A model generated the notes under the pieces. It had not been told where the DNA came from and searched no databases. It was given only the letters and a program-made list of their open reading frames with translations. 39,684 bases of DNA from Opitutaceae bacterium (GTDB lineage: Bacteria > Verrucomicrobiota > Verrucomicrobiia > Opitutales > Opitutaceae), in NCBI GenBank assembly GCA_028280955.1, contig JANQKU010000252.1:1-39684 (forward strand), in the 5' to 3' direction. Below, one piece after another: positions 1 to 8,284 of this stretch (position 1 is its first letter; each line of letters starts with the position of its first letter). The position numbers were made by a program, and so were the translations under genes.

Positions 1-1266
1 GTTACTGGTCACGGAGGGGATTAACTGGAGTCGGTAGCGGTTTTGCAGTTCGTCGGCTGGTGTTCCATTGACGGAAAGGTCAAGCTCTCCAGGACCAATA
101 ATGTGGAGCATGGCACGATTTGCCGGAAGCGCTTTCGCAGGCAGATGGATTTCCAGTTCGGATTTTTGATTCGGATTGATTGTCACGGGAAGAACTCCGG
201 GACCATCGATGATCTCCTTGCGAATATGATGAATGACGGGAATGGAAAAAAGAAGGGGTTTTTGGCAGGCCGTTTCCGGGGAAGCCAGAGGCGGGAGATA
301 GTGGCTGGGAACGGCGGCGGAATATTCGGTCCAACAGGGAAAATTGAAAAGGTAAATACCATCGGTGCCACAATCATAAAGAGAGGAGGCCGTTGCGCGA
401 AGGGATTCGGGTGAGTGAATTTGCCAGCCGTGCGCAAAATCAAAGCCTCCGTAGATCAGAGTATCCGCAGGGGCAATGGCTTGGCGGAGTTCATCGATGG
501 GCATGACAAAGTCGGTGGTGAGGAAGGGACACATGACGATCATATCGATCCAGCCATTGGCAGTCCACTCGACGATATCAAGACCGAGATGACGACAACC
601 GGCCAGACTGGTGGGAACTCGAACGGAAAGTTTGATGTCCTTGGTACTGAAGATGCGATAGGCTTCTTTGACGATTTTGGTTAAAGAGGCCCGATGAGCC
701 CAGACTTCATCTGGATTGCCTGGTAAATGGCGAGGAAAGCGAAGCCAATCGAGCTGGAATCCATCTGTTTCGTAATGGGAAGCTAGTTCTTCCAGAAGAG
801 AGAGAATGTAGTTCTGTACTTCAGGTTGGGTATAATCGAGGCACCAGCACATCCAATCCGCATCCGGTTTTTTGGCTCCTTCAGGGTCGACGATCATTTC
901 CGGATGTTCACGCCGGATGACGGGCGTGTTCCATTGATTTGCATCGGTCGGATTATGAACATCATTCATTCGGAAGGTAAGGAAGGTTTCCTTGCCCGCT
1001 TTTTTCAGGGTTTCGAGTAAATGCCCAAGAGGGTCTATCCCCTGTTTGAGATGTTCATTGAGTTTTTGATGGCGAGGATCTGTGACACCTATTTTGGTTG
1101 GGTAGTAGTAAGTACCAGCTCCAGGACAGAGCATGTAGGTGGTGACTTCTTCCGGGCATGAGGCGATAACTTCTTCGATATCTGCTTCGAGGTCGTCCGT
1201 CAGGTTGGAACAGAAGTTGTTTCCGTCGTTATCAATGATAAAGCGTCGAGGGGGGATCGTCGACAT
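1..1266 (-). CDS. GHL10-type glycoside-hydrolase-like TIM-barrel protein, C-terminus missing
   Basis: An open reading frame starts with ATG at 1266 and stays open for 422 codons to the window edge, so the C-terminus lies outside. The segment at residues 168-178, TDGFQLDWLRFP, resembles the strand motif of family-10-type glycosylhydrolases (GHL10/DUF187: 'DGIHFDYIRYP'), and the surrounding alternation of strands and helices fits a TIM barrel. Such proteins are predicted to act on polysaccharides, but substrates are mostly unknown. No signal peptide is visible, so action in the cytoplasm is likely unless an upstream start exists. It lies 42 bases downstream of the PhoX-like gene on the same strand and may be co-transcribed. 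No clear Shine-Dalgarno sequence precedes the ATG. The fold assignment is fairly sure; enzymatic activity is an inference. Confidence 0.7.
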   Translation of the reverse strand, partial: MSTIPPRRFIIDNDGNNFCSNLTDDLEADIEEVIASCPEEVTTYMLCPGAGTYYYPTKIGVTDPRHQKLNEHLKQGIDPLGHLLETLKKAGKETFLTFRMNDVHNPTDANQWNTPVIRREHPEMIVDPEGAKKPDADWMCWCLDYTQPEVQNYILSLLEELASHYETDGFQLDWLRFPRHLPGNPDEVWAHRASLTKIVKEAYRIFSTKDIKLSVRVPTSLAGCRHLGLDIVEWTANGWIDMIVMCPFLTTDFVMPIDELRQAIAPADTLIYGGFDFAHGWQIHSPESLRATASSLYDCGTDGIYLFNFPCWTEYSAAVPSHYLPPLASPETACQKPLLFSIPVIHHIRKEIIDGPGVLPVTINPNQKSELEIHLPAKALPANRAMLHIIGPGELDLSVNGTPADELQNRYRLQLIPSVTSN

Positions 1267-1308
1267 AGGATAAAGGGGTTATGGGAAGGTTAATTTATTT
1301 AAAGGTTT

Positions 1309-2724
1309 CTATTCGATTCGGCCCCTCCAGGGGCCAGTGATGGCAATGGTCTGACCGGGGTTCCATTGGACGTTGATAAAAAGGGTGGTGCCATCGGGAG
1401 AGAAAGAGGAGCCAGCCAATTCGCTTTCGAGACTGACGTCGGCAATTTTATACAATTTCCCGGAAGGGGTAATCCCGATGATAGAGCTATTAGCGCCATC
1501 ATCTTCACAGACGACGACATCTCCCCAGGGAGCTACTGTCAGATTATCTCCGTTTTTGAGCAGATCGATTTCATGAGATTCGATGAAGAGTTCGATTGTT
1601 CCCGGTCTTTGTGATTCTTGAGAAAGGCCTTCGTCCGGGCTGGGGCGATAGCGGAAAATCTGTCCATATTGTTTTTGTCCTCCATTGGTGCAGGCAAAAT
1701 AAACTTCTCCTTTTCCATAGAACATGCCTTCCCCTCGAGCGAAACGAGCGGCTCCTGCGTTGAAGCCACGATGACGCAGGTCGTCATTGGGCGCTTGAAT
1801 ATTTTCCAGATCCATCCATTCGACTGCAAGAGCCTGCCCGATGGGGAAAGTTGGTTGTTCTTCTTGTGGCCAGTTGCGGGTATCGCGTGAGGGTTGATCT
1901 TTGATAACGAGAGCCTGGAGTTTTCCACCTTCAGCCAGTTGCCCGCGTTTGTGGGGGATAAAGCGATAGATCAATCCATCCGGACGGTCCTCGGTTTGAT
2001 AGACGATACCGGAGGCTGGATCAACAGCGATGGCTTCATGGTTGAAGCGCCCCATATCTTTAAGAGGAATGGGGTCGACCAGGCTGATGGTTGCATTGGC
2101 AGGGACTTCAAAATTGTAACCGTGATCTTTCTCGAAGACGTCATTGGCTTTGAGGACTGTTTCTTCACAGGTAACCCAGGATCCCCGGGGGGTTGGCCCT
2201 CCAGAGCAGTTTCGAACAGTTCCTGCCAAGCTGTAGTAGTGACGGATGAGTTCTTGTTTCCGAGTGTCATAGACCAGAGTAGTGGTGCCTCCAAGGCAGA
2301 GAGGCTTTCCACCGGCGGAGTCGTAAAGCTTTTCCTTATTTATCTTTTCCCATAGTTCATTGTCATTTCCGTAAGGGCTTAGTTCATTGCGCTCCGGATT
2401 GATTTCATGGTTGCGGACGAGCAAGGTGAGGCCGTCAGGACCAGTGAAAGCCGCCATTCCATCATGAGCGCCGGGAACATGGAATCCATCGTCCATCATT
2501 TCCCCTGTGCGGGAAATGATTTTATAGGAAAATCCTTCTGGAAGATCGAGAATACCTTCCGGGTCTGGGATGAGTGGTCCATATCCTTTTGCTTTTGATT
2601 CTGGAGAGGTGGCTGGTTGGGTCGGGCCTTTGACAAAGGGGCCACGGGCAAAAGAGCGAAGGCCAATAAATCCGGCAGAGATGGCAGCCGCTTTCAAGAA
2701 GGTGCGGCGAGAGGGTTTCTTCAT
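1309..2724 (-). CDS. Tat-exported PhoX/DUF839-family protein
   Basis: The 471-residue protein begins with a twin-arginine signal (SRRTFLK at residues 5-11, then a short hydrophobic stretch), so export in folded form is likely. The mature part matches the PhoX/DUF839 family (PF05787), a calcium-dependent beta-propeller phosphatase. Visible motifs include RNHEINP, GSWVTCEET, FNHEAIAVDP, QTEDR and VCEDDG, which supply the acidic metal ligands typical of the family. It is clearly shorter than classical PhoX alkaline phosphatases (around 600 residues or more), so it belongs to a compact DUF839 branch whose substrate is not known. A phosphatase role is therefore family-based inference. The GHL10-like gene follows 42 bases downstream. 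Confidence 0.82.
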   Translation of the reverse strand: MKKPSRRTFLKAAAISAGFIGLRSFARGPFVKGPTQPATSPESKAKGYGPLIPDPEGILDLPEGFSYKIISRTGEMMDDGFHVPGAHDGMAAFTGPDGLTLLVRNHEINPERNELSPYGNDNELWEKINKEKLYDSAGGKPLCLGGTTTLVYDTRKQELIRHYYSLAGTVRNCSGGPTPRGSWVTCEETVLKANDVFEKDHGYNFEVPANATISLVDPIPLKDMGRFNHEAIAVDPASGIVYQTEDRPDGLIYRFIPHKRGQLAEGGKLQALVIKDQPSRDTRNWPQEEQPTFPIGQALAVEWMDLENIQAPNDDLRHRGFNAGAARFARGEGMFYGKGEVYFACTNGGQKQYGQIFRYRPSPDEGLSQESQRPGTIELFIESHEIDLLKNGDNLTVAPWGDVVVCEDDGANSSIIGITPSGKLYKIADVSLESELAGSSFSPDGTTLFINVQWNPGQTIAITGPWRGRIE

Positions 2725-2844
2725 GTTTTGAAACGATTAGATTTTGCTTTAAAAAATGTAAGTAAAAAAAGACTACAAAATTGAGTATGATACCGACTCT
2801 CATCTGTAGGTCGAGGTCGAAAACATTTCTATCTCAAATTTCGG

Positions 2845-3381
2845 TTATTCCAATCCCAGCTTACGCAATTTGGGCTGGATAACCATTTGGCAGTAGGGTG
2901 CGTTTTTGTTGCGACTATAATATTCCTGATGATACTCTTCAGCGGGATAAAAGGTAGTGGCAGGGGTGATTTCGGTGACGATGGGTTGATCCAGTTGGCC
3001 GGATGCGTCGAGTTCGTTTTTCGAGTTCTCTGCCATAGTCTTTTGTTCTTCGGAGTGGTAAAAGATGACGGAGCGATACTGAGTACCCCGGTCAGCGCCT
3101 TGTTGATTGAGAGTCGTGGGGTTGTGAATTCCCCAGAAGAGGTCGAGCAGGGTATGATAAGAGGTTTCTTCCGGATTGAAGGTTACCTGAACAACTTCGG
3201 CGTGATTTGTCTGCCCCGAGCAAACTTGTTCATAAGTGGGATTTTCAACATTTCCGCCCATGTAGCCGGAAAATACAGAGTGAACGCCTTTTTGATTTGA
3301 AAAGGCGGCCTCGATACACCAGAAACAACCTGCGCCAAAAGTGGCTTTGCTAAGATTGGAGGAAGAATGTGGGGTGTTCAT
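2845..3381 (-). CDS. msrA: Peptide-methionine (S)-S-oxide reductase MsrA
   Basis: This enzyme repairs oxidised methionine by reducing methionine-S-sulfoxide with thioredoxin. The active-site motif GAGCFWC is at residues 17-22, with Cys19 as the nucleophile. Further family segments are YMGG, TNHAEVVQVTF, NPTTLNQQGADRGTQYRS and EYHQEYY. I chose ATG at 3381, giving 178 residues, because homology begins soon after it. An in-frame ATG at 3459 would add 26 residues of non-conserved, hydrophobic sequence. No Shine-Dalgarno sequence is obvious at either start. It is transcribed divergently from the DCC-family thiol oxidoreductase gene; both are redox proteins, and a shared regulatory region of about 140 bases is possible. 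Confidence 0.93.
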   Translation of the reverse strand: MNTPHSSSNLSKATFGAGCFWCIEAAFSNQKGVHSVFSGYMGGNVENPTYEQVCSGQTNHAEVVQVTFNPEETSYHTLLDLFWGIHNPTTLNQQGADRGTQYRSVIFYHSEEQKTMAENSKNELDASGQLDQPIVTEITPATTFYPAEEYHQEYYSRNKNAPYCQMVIQPKLRKLGLE

Positions 3382-3523
3382 AAAATAAAATATGATGAAA
3401 AATGTAGGGAGGTAAGTGCTTGTTTTCAGTTTTTCGGAAAATATCCGAATAAAAATCAAATGGGTTTCGACAGCCTCTTAGTTGAAAAAATACCTGTTTG
3501 GGTGTTTTATGCTAAAAGGACAA

Positions 3524-3946
3524 ATGGATGTAACAATTGATTTTAAGATAGTGCAACAGATCTCAAAAAATTTTCTGGTGGAATCGCCGCCACCTTTTGG
3601 AAGAGCCCTTATGGTATGGGATGGGGATTGTCAGTTTTGCCGAGGTTGGATCAATCGCTGGAAACAATCAATGGGAGAGAAAATAGATTTTTTGACCTCT
3701 CAGGAAGTTGGGAGGCATTTCTGGGAAATTTCAGAGGACTCTTATCGGAGGGCAGTGCATCTGATTGAAGGCAATGGACGGATTTCCCGTGGAGCTGAGG
3801 CTGTGTTTCGAGCTTATGCCATCGGCGCCGGAAAATCATTTTTTCTTTCGGTCTATCGTCGGGTGCCGGTTTTTGCCTGGCTGTCTGAGTGGTTCTATAG
3901 TCTGGTAGCGACTAATAGATCGTTCTTTTCTCGAATGACTCGCTAG
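3524..3946 (+). CDS. DCC-family (DUF393) thiol-disulfide oxidoreductase
   Basis: The protein carries the DxxCxxC signature that names the family: VWDGDCQFC, with cysteines at residues 36 and 39 counted from ATG 3524. The rest (GWINRWKQ, IDFLTSQE, AEAVFRAYAIGAG, VPVFAWLSEWFYSLVATNR) follows the DUF393 pattern. Members are predicted thioredoxin-like proteins; specific partners are unknown. The start is uncertain. ATG 3524 has AAGGA shortly upstream, ATG 3509 and TTG 3482 extend the same frame, and the conserved domain begins only at about residue 29. It is divergent from msrA. Its last twelve codons recur, diverged, downstream of the neighbouring SDR gene (4893-4931). Confidence 0.8.
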   Translation: MDVTIDFKIVQQISKNFLVESPPPFGRALMVWDGDCQFCRGWINRWKQSMGEKIDFLTSQEVGRHFWEISEDSYRRAVHLIEGNGRISRGAEAVFRAYAIGAGKSFFLSVYRRVPVFAWLSEWFYSLVATNRSFFSRMTR

Positions 3947-4135
3947 TTCTCTTACGTGGTATGTTTTGCGATTCTCATCAGTTCAATAACGGAACCATTA
4001 CAGAAATCCGTGACCAAAGTAAGTTTGAGGTGAGGGTAAAAGTGGATGCAGCTAGATAATACCGATTTTTTAGTCCCTTCATAAGGTTTGAGATCTTAGC
4101 TCGACCTGTTGATTTTAGGTCTTTTTACTCCTTCA

Positions 4136-4885
4136 ATGAGTGAAAAACCGCTGGAAGGCAAGGTAGCCATTGTAACCGGATCAGGTCGAGGAATGGGTCG
4201 ATCTATAGTGAAGGCTTACGCAGAAGCCGGGGCGAAAGTCACTGTGACCGCTCGAACCGTGGAGGCAGTAGAAGCAGTTGCTGCAGAAATTAAGGCATCG
4301 GGTGGGCAGGCTTTGGCGATTCCCTGTGATATTACGAATTTTGATGCGGTAAAGGCTATGGTGGATCAAACGGTGGAAATTTTTGGTGGTCTCGATTTGG
4401 TCTTTATGAATGCAGGCGGATGTCTGGAAAATAATTCAATCGAAGAGGCAGATCCTCAGGTCTGGCGTGACACCGTAGAGGTAAACCTGAACAGCGCATT
4501 TTATACAGCACAAGCGGTGATCCCACATCTTAAAGCGCGAGGAGAGGGCAAAATATTGACGATGGGATCTGGTACTGGTCACCGTGGTCATAGTCGGATA
4601 GCCGCTTATTGTGCCGCAAAGGCGGGTCTCTGGCACTTTACGAGAATGCTAGCTGAAGAGCTCATTTCATATAATATTACGGTTAACGAAATGATTCCTG
4701 GAATTGTTCACACGAATTTGGCTGAAGGAGAAAAGCCTGAGCGGAAATTGTTAGATTCGCTTGGGGGTGAGTACGAATATCGAAAACTACCTGAAGATGT
4801 AGTGCCTTTGGCTCTACACATGGCAACCGCGCCCAAGTATGGGCCGACGGCACAGTCTTATAGTCTGACTCGTCGTTGGCTTTAG
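4136..4885 (+). CDS. Short-chain dehydrogenase/reductase (SDR)
   Basis: A classical SDR of 249 residues, presumably an NAD(P)-dependent alcohol or ketone oxidoreductase. The cofactor-binding motif TGSGRGMG is at residues 14-21, NAG at 92-94, the catalytic serine near 145, and the YxxxK pair at Tyr158 and Lys162 (YCAAK). The C-terminus (GPTAQSYSLTRRWL) is typical of a subgroup of unassigned SDRs. I prefer ATG 4136 over TTG 4109, which would add nine residues, because the homology starts at about residue 6 of the shorter form. No ribosome binding site is evident. The gene sits between the DCC gene and a coding remnant of a second DCC gene, suggesting that it entered by recombination. The substrate cannot be read from the sequence. 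Confidence 0.9.
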   Translation: MSEKPLEGKVAIVTGSGRGMGRSIVKAYAEAGAKVTVTARTVEAVEAVAAEIKASGGQALAIPCDITNFDAVKAMVDQTVEIFGGLDLVFMNAGGCLENNSIEEADPQVWRDTVEVNLNSAFYTAQAVIPHLKARGEGKILTMGSGTGHRGHSRIAAYCAAKAGLWHFTRMLAEELISYNITVNEMIPGIVHTNLAEGEKPERKLLDSLGGEYEYRKLPEDVVPLALHMATAPKYGPTAQSYSLTRRWL

Positions 4886-4892
4886 CTTAGGC

Positions 4893-4931
4893 ACTGCGAA
4901 TAGGTCGTTCTTTTCGCGAATGTCTCACTAG
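4893..4931 (+). pseudogene. Remnant of the 3' end of a second DCC-family gene
   Basis: Read in frame, this stretch encodes TANRSFFSRMSH followed by TAG. The intact DCC gene ends ATNRSFFSRMTR followed by TAG (3911-3946). From the shared AAT codon to the stop, 29 of 33 bases agree. Two of the four differences are synonymous third-position changes (AGA/AGG, TCT/TCG), so the copy looks like a relic of a diverged coding paralogue and not a recent copying error. Both stops are followed by similar TTCT-containing sequence. No upstream part of a DCC domain is visible; the SDR gene ends eight bases before it. Confidence 0.6.
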
Positions 4932-4989
4932 AGTTCTTTCAGATCGTGTGCAGCATGCCCATTTTATTTTTGTCAGGTACAAGCTATAG

Positions 4990-5820
4990 TTAGGAATTCA
5001 ACCCTTCATACAACAGATGGCTTTCGTCCTTAGTTACCTGAACTCCAAGTTCACCGACAAGTATTCGCATGAGTTGTTCTGAATCGCTGATTTCCTGGTC
5101 CTGGACAGCAGATTTTGTGATCACCCAATACTTTAAATCACGCAAGGAGCGGGTTTCACTCTCTAGGAGAAGTGACACTACCAAATGATTTACGAAGGGA
5201 GCATCGGGGTGTCGGTGTGAGTAAAAATGCCCCAATTCGCAATCAGCTTTACCATAACGCGCAAGCTCGAATCGATAGAGAGAGAAAAAGTCTCCATCCT
5301 TGAAAACCTGCATGTGATACTCGCCAGGCTGACGCTCGGAAATGCGAAAAATTTTTTCACCATCATTCGATTCAATTTCTGACATAGAAACTGGAATCCT
5401 AGGTCCAAAAGGACCAAAGCCTACGTCCAGCACATATCTTTGGCGTTTATACTCAACCACAGTAATTCGGTGTGTTAAACCGGGATGGGTATCATTATTG
5501 TAAATAACGCGGGCCAGATAAAGCTCTGGCGAAAATCCAAGTCTCTCTAAAATTCCGTATAGCAAGCCATTTTGTTCAAAACAATAACCACCACGTCGTT
5601 GGACAAAAATTCGCTGGTATAGTGACTCGAAATCGAGTGGCAAATCTTCGCGGAGCTGGCATCCTACGCTACTGAAAGCAAAAGTAGCGACATGCCGTGC
5701 AACAAGATCACTTAGGAACGTGAAATCCAAATCGCGGGTATGTAGACCGAGGGCCTTTAGATAATCTCGAACCATTTCATGGCTTCCATCACTCTCTCTA
5801 ATTGCTTTCACGTTTAGCAA
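4990..5820 (-). CDS. nat: Arylamine N-acetyltransferase
   Basis: The 276-residue protein matches the NAT family (PF00797), which transfers an acetyl group from acetyl-CoA to arylamines or related amines in the cytoplasm. All three catalytic residues can be placed: Cys80 in RRGGYCFEQN, His117 in THRITVV and Asp132 in YVLDVGFG. Length agrees with bacterial NATs. The start at ATG 5820 follows the Gfo/Idh/MocA gene by 32 bases on the same strand, so the two could form one transcript. The N-terminus aligns with the family from about residue 16, so an internal start is possible. The physiological acceptor is unknown; xenobiotic amines or a secondary-metabolism amine are both possible. Confidence 0.9.
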   Translation of the reverse strand: MLNVKAIRESDGSHEMVRDYLKALGLHTRDLDFTFLSDLVARHVATFAFSSVGCQLREDLPLDFESLYQRIFVQRRGGYCFEQNGLLYGILERLGFSPELYLARVIYNNDTHPGLTHRITVVEYKRQRYVLDVGFGPFGPRIPVSMSEIESNDGEKIFRISERQPGEYHMQVFKDGDFFSLYRFELARYGKADCELGHFYSHRHPDAPFVNHLVVSLLLESETRSLRDLKYWVITKSAVQDQEISDSEQLMRILVGELGVQVTKDESHLLYEGLNS

Positions 5821-5852
5821 AATGACTCCATCTTATACCGAACGCTAGAGAA

Positions 5853-6911
5853 TCAGGCAATTCGAACTTCTTTGCCGGTTCGAGCGCTTTCGAGGACAGC
5901 TTCAAGCATTTGTTGAATCTGCCAACCATGATTGAAGGGCGCATCACAGGTAGTTCCATCGAGGATACAACTGATGAAGTGCTCTGCGATATTTTCCCAT
6001 GAGGTAGGCAGGTTTTGGGGCAGGGTGATGGTGGTGTCCTGCGGCGCGCCATTAACGGTTTGGTAGAGAGTGAGGGGTGATAGTTGAGCGCCAGCTTCGG
6101 TGCCGAAGAGTTCGATTTGTATTTCGGCAGTGGGAGCTTGGTGGGAGGCATAGAAGCTTTCGATCTGTAGGCCAGTCCCGTTTGCAAAACGAATGAATCC
6201 GCCGGCATAGTCATCGGCCGAAAACTGACTGTAGTATTTTGCATCGGGTTGATTGAAATCCCAGTATCCGAGGCCTTTAGGGCCAAACTTAGCCCCGGAA
6301 ACACCGGTAGCGCTGATGGCTTTAGGCATTCCAAGTAACCACCAGACGGCATCCAGTGCATGAACACCCATGTCGCGAAAGGCACCACCTCCGTCTGTGA
6401 TGTATCCAAGGTTCCAATCAGGAATTCCACTGCGTCGAGAGCTGCGAGAACGCGCATAATAAGTTTCACCGAAGAAACCTTCTCGAACCAATTGTCCGAG
6501 GTGTTGGCAAGGGCTGTCGTATCGGGTGCTGAGTGACATCATGTTGACGACTCCCGAAGCTTCTGCCACTTGGACGAGTTTGGCGGCGGCTTCTTCTGAG
6601 TCGGCAATCGGTTTGGTCAGGAGGACGTGTTTATCATTCTTAATCGCTTCGAGAGAAACTGGAGCATGAAGTTTGTTAGGGGTTCCGACGAAGATGGCGT
6701 CGACATCAGAACAGGCACAGATTTCTTTGTAGTCGGTAAAGTGATGCGGAGTAGTAGCCAGTTCGGTGGTAAAATCCTGCATGGCTGCTTCGTCGAGATC
6801 GCAGAGGGCGACGACTTCGCTACGGGGATTAGAAGCAAAGGCACGGGCATTATAACGGCCAATACCCATGCCGATAATTCCGATACGAACTTTTGGGAAG
6901 GAAGAGGTCAT
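5853..6911 (-). CDS. Gfo/Idh/MocA-family oxidoreductase
   Basis: The 352-residue protein has the N-terminal Rossmann fold of the family (GIIGMGIGRYNA, GxGxxG at residues 14-19; CDLD at 37-40) and the conserved lysine-proline pair (LLTKPIADS, Lys100-Pro101). The C-terminal substrate domain contains RDMGVHALDAVWW, the family's GxHxxD motif. These NAD(P)-dependent enzymes usually oxidise or reduce sugars, inositols or sugar derivatives. The exact substrate cannot be told. The start at ATG 6911 lies 94 bases from the divergent ChrA gene. Large alternative frames that overlap it (for example 5798-6469) are shadows. Confidence 0.9.
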   Translation of the reverse strand: MTSSFPKVRIGIIGMGIGRYNARAFASNPRSEVVALCDLDEAAMQDFTTELATTPHHFTDYKEICACSDVDAIFVGTPNKLHAPVSLEAIKNDKHVLLTKPIADSEEAAAKLVQVAEASGVVNMMSLSTRYDSPCQHLGQLVREGFFGETYYARSRSSRRSGIPDWNLGYITDGGGAFRDMGVHALDAVWWLLGMPKAISATGVSGAKFGPKGLGYWDFNQPDAKYYSQFSADDYAGGFIRFANGTGLQIESFYASHQAPTAEIQIELFGTEAGAQLSPLTLYQTVNGAPQDTTITLPQNLPTSWENIAEHFISCILDGTTCDAPFNHGWQIQQMLEAVLESARTGKEVRIA

Positions 6912-7005
6912 GGCTGGAGCTTTTTACGTCCAGTTTCATCAGTCAATTGTGAAGAGTGGTATGATTGACTTTGATTTTGTTGGTTGATTTTAAAATGTTC
7001 TAGGT

Positions 7006-8190
7006 ATGACTGTTTCGTTTTCCTCTCTCTTCGTGACGTTTTTGAAACTGGGATGTCTTTGCTTTGGAGGTCCGGTTGCCCATATTGGATATTTTCGAGA
7101 CGAATTTGTGGTGAGGAAGAGATGGTTGGATGAACGTGAATATGGAGATTTGGTTGCCTTATGCCAATTTTTGCCGGGACCAGCGAGTAGCCAGGTGGGC
7201 TTTTCAGTCGGGCTCTTAAAGGGTGGTTTTTTGGGGGGGCTTGCGGCCTGGGTTGGCTTTACGCTTCCTTCTGCTGTTTTGATGATTGGATTTGCCTATG
7301 GTCTCAGTTGGTTAGGTGATGCGGGGGCGATGGGTTGGCTGCATGGATTGAAAGCGGCTGCGGTGGCAGTGGTGGCGAATGCCGTTTGGGGAATGGGGCG
7401 TCAACACTGCCAGAATGCCTGGGGAGTCGGAGTTGCTTTGTTGGTAGCAGGATTCCTGATTTATGCTTCTTCACCCGTTTATGGACAGGTTGGTGGGATT
7501 CTCTTCGGTGGATTGGTCGGCGCGTTGATTTATCGCTCAAAGGTAACCGATGAGGAAAAGCCGGTGGGAGAAAAGGTGCATCATCCATTGGTAGGCGGTG
7601 TTTTTGTGGGCATTTTTACACTGCTTTTGTTAGGGCTTCCTTTGTGGGTTTTCCTTTACCCAAATGCCTGGGTCGAGGTTTTTGACGCGTTTTATCGATC
7701 AGGAGCTTTGGTTTTTGGCGGAGGTCATGTAGTGTTACCTTTGCTGCAGGCTGAAGTGGTTCCACCAGGATGGATTTCCAATGAATCTTTTTTAGCCGGT
7801 TATGGCGCTGCTCAGGCGATTCCAGGTCCCCTTTTTACATTTTCAGCTTATCTGGGCACGGCAATGGAGGGTGAGGTGAGTGGTATCGCAGGAGGATTAT
7901 GGTGCTTGGTAGCTATCTTTTTTCCAGCGCTGTTGCTGACGGCTGGGATTATTCCCTTCTGGCATCACCTGAGGACTATCAAAGGAGTTCGTGCTTTTTT
8001 ATTGGGCGCAAATGCGGCTGTGGTAGGTCTTCTTCTGGCGGCTCTTTATCGACCGGTGATTACTTCAGGGATTACGGGTTGGAGTAGCCTGGGAATTTCG
8101 TTGGGCGCTCTTGGGCTGTTAGCTTTTACCAAATGCCCTTCCTGGTTGGTTGTGATTCTGGCTGCGATTGTCGGTGGGATGCTTTTATAA
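7006..8190 (+). CDS. chrA: Two-domain ChrA-type chromate/anion transporter
   Basis: A 394-residue membrane protein with the duplicated CHR domain of the chromate ion transporter family. The first half starts FLKLGCLCFGGPVAHIGYF and includes CQFLPGPASSQVGF. The second half repeats the pattern with YRSGALVFGGGHVVLPLL and GYGAAQAIPGPLFTFSAYLG. About ten to twelve hydrophobic helices are visible. Family members export chromate, coupled to the membrane potential, but many environmental homologues have not been tested and may carry sulfate-like anions. No chrB-type regulator or other metal-resistance gene is nearby, so the biological substrate is open. It is divergent from the oxidoreductase gene; amt follows 94 bases downstream. 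Confidence 0.9.
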   Translation: MTVSFSSLFVTFLKLGCLCFGGPVAHIGYFRDEFVVRKRWLDEREYGDLVALCQFLPGPASSQVGFSVGLLKGGFLGGLAAWVGFTLPSAVLMIGFAYGLSWLGDAGAMGWLHGLKAAAVAVVANAVWGMGRQHCQNAWGVGVALLVAGFLIYASSPVYGQVGGILFGGLVGALIYRSKVTDEEKPVGEKVHHPLVGGVFVGIFTLLLLGLPLWVFLYPNAWVEVFDAFYRSGALVFGGGHVVLPLLQAEVVPPGWISNESFLAGYGAAQAIPGPLFTFSAYLGTAMEGEVSGIAGGLWCLVAIFFPALLLTAGIIPFWHHLRTIKGVRAFLLGANAAVVGLLLAALYRPVITSGITGWSSLGISLGALGLLAFTKCPSWLVVILAAIVGGMLL

Positions 8191-8284
8191 AAAGACTGTT
8201 TTCCTGTTATTACAGATACTCCTGAGGCGGTAACAGCGCCTTTAGAACTGAAATTTATCCGGATGTCGGCATAAATCCTGCTCA

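Noticed and set aside
5798-6469. Long minus-strand open frame overlapping the Gfo/Idh/MocA gene
   Set aside because: It is a shadow in another frame of the strongly supported oxidoreductase; its translation shows no domain and is low in complexity.
7006-8190. A chromate-resistance island
   Set aside because: Only the transporter is present; no chrB-type regulator, reductase or mobile element is nearby.
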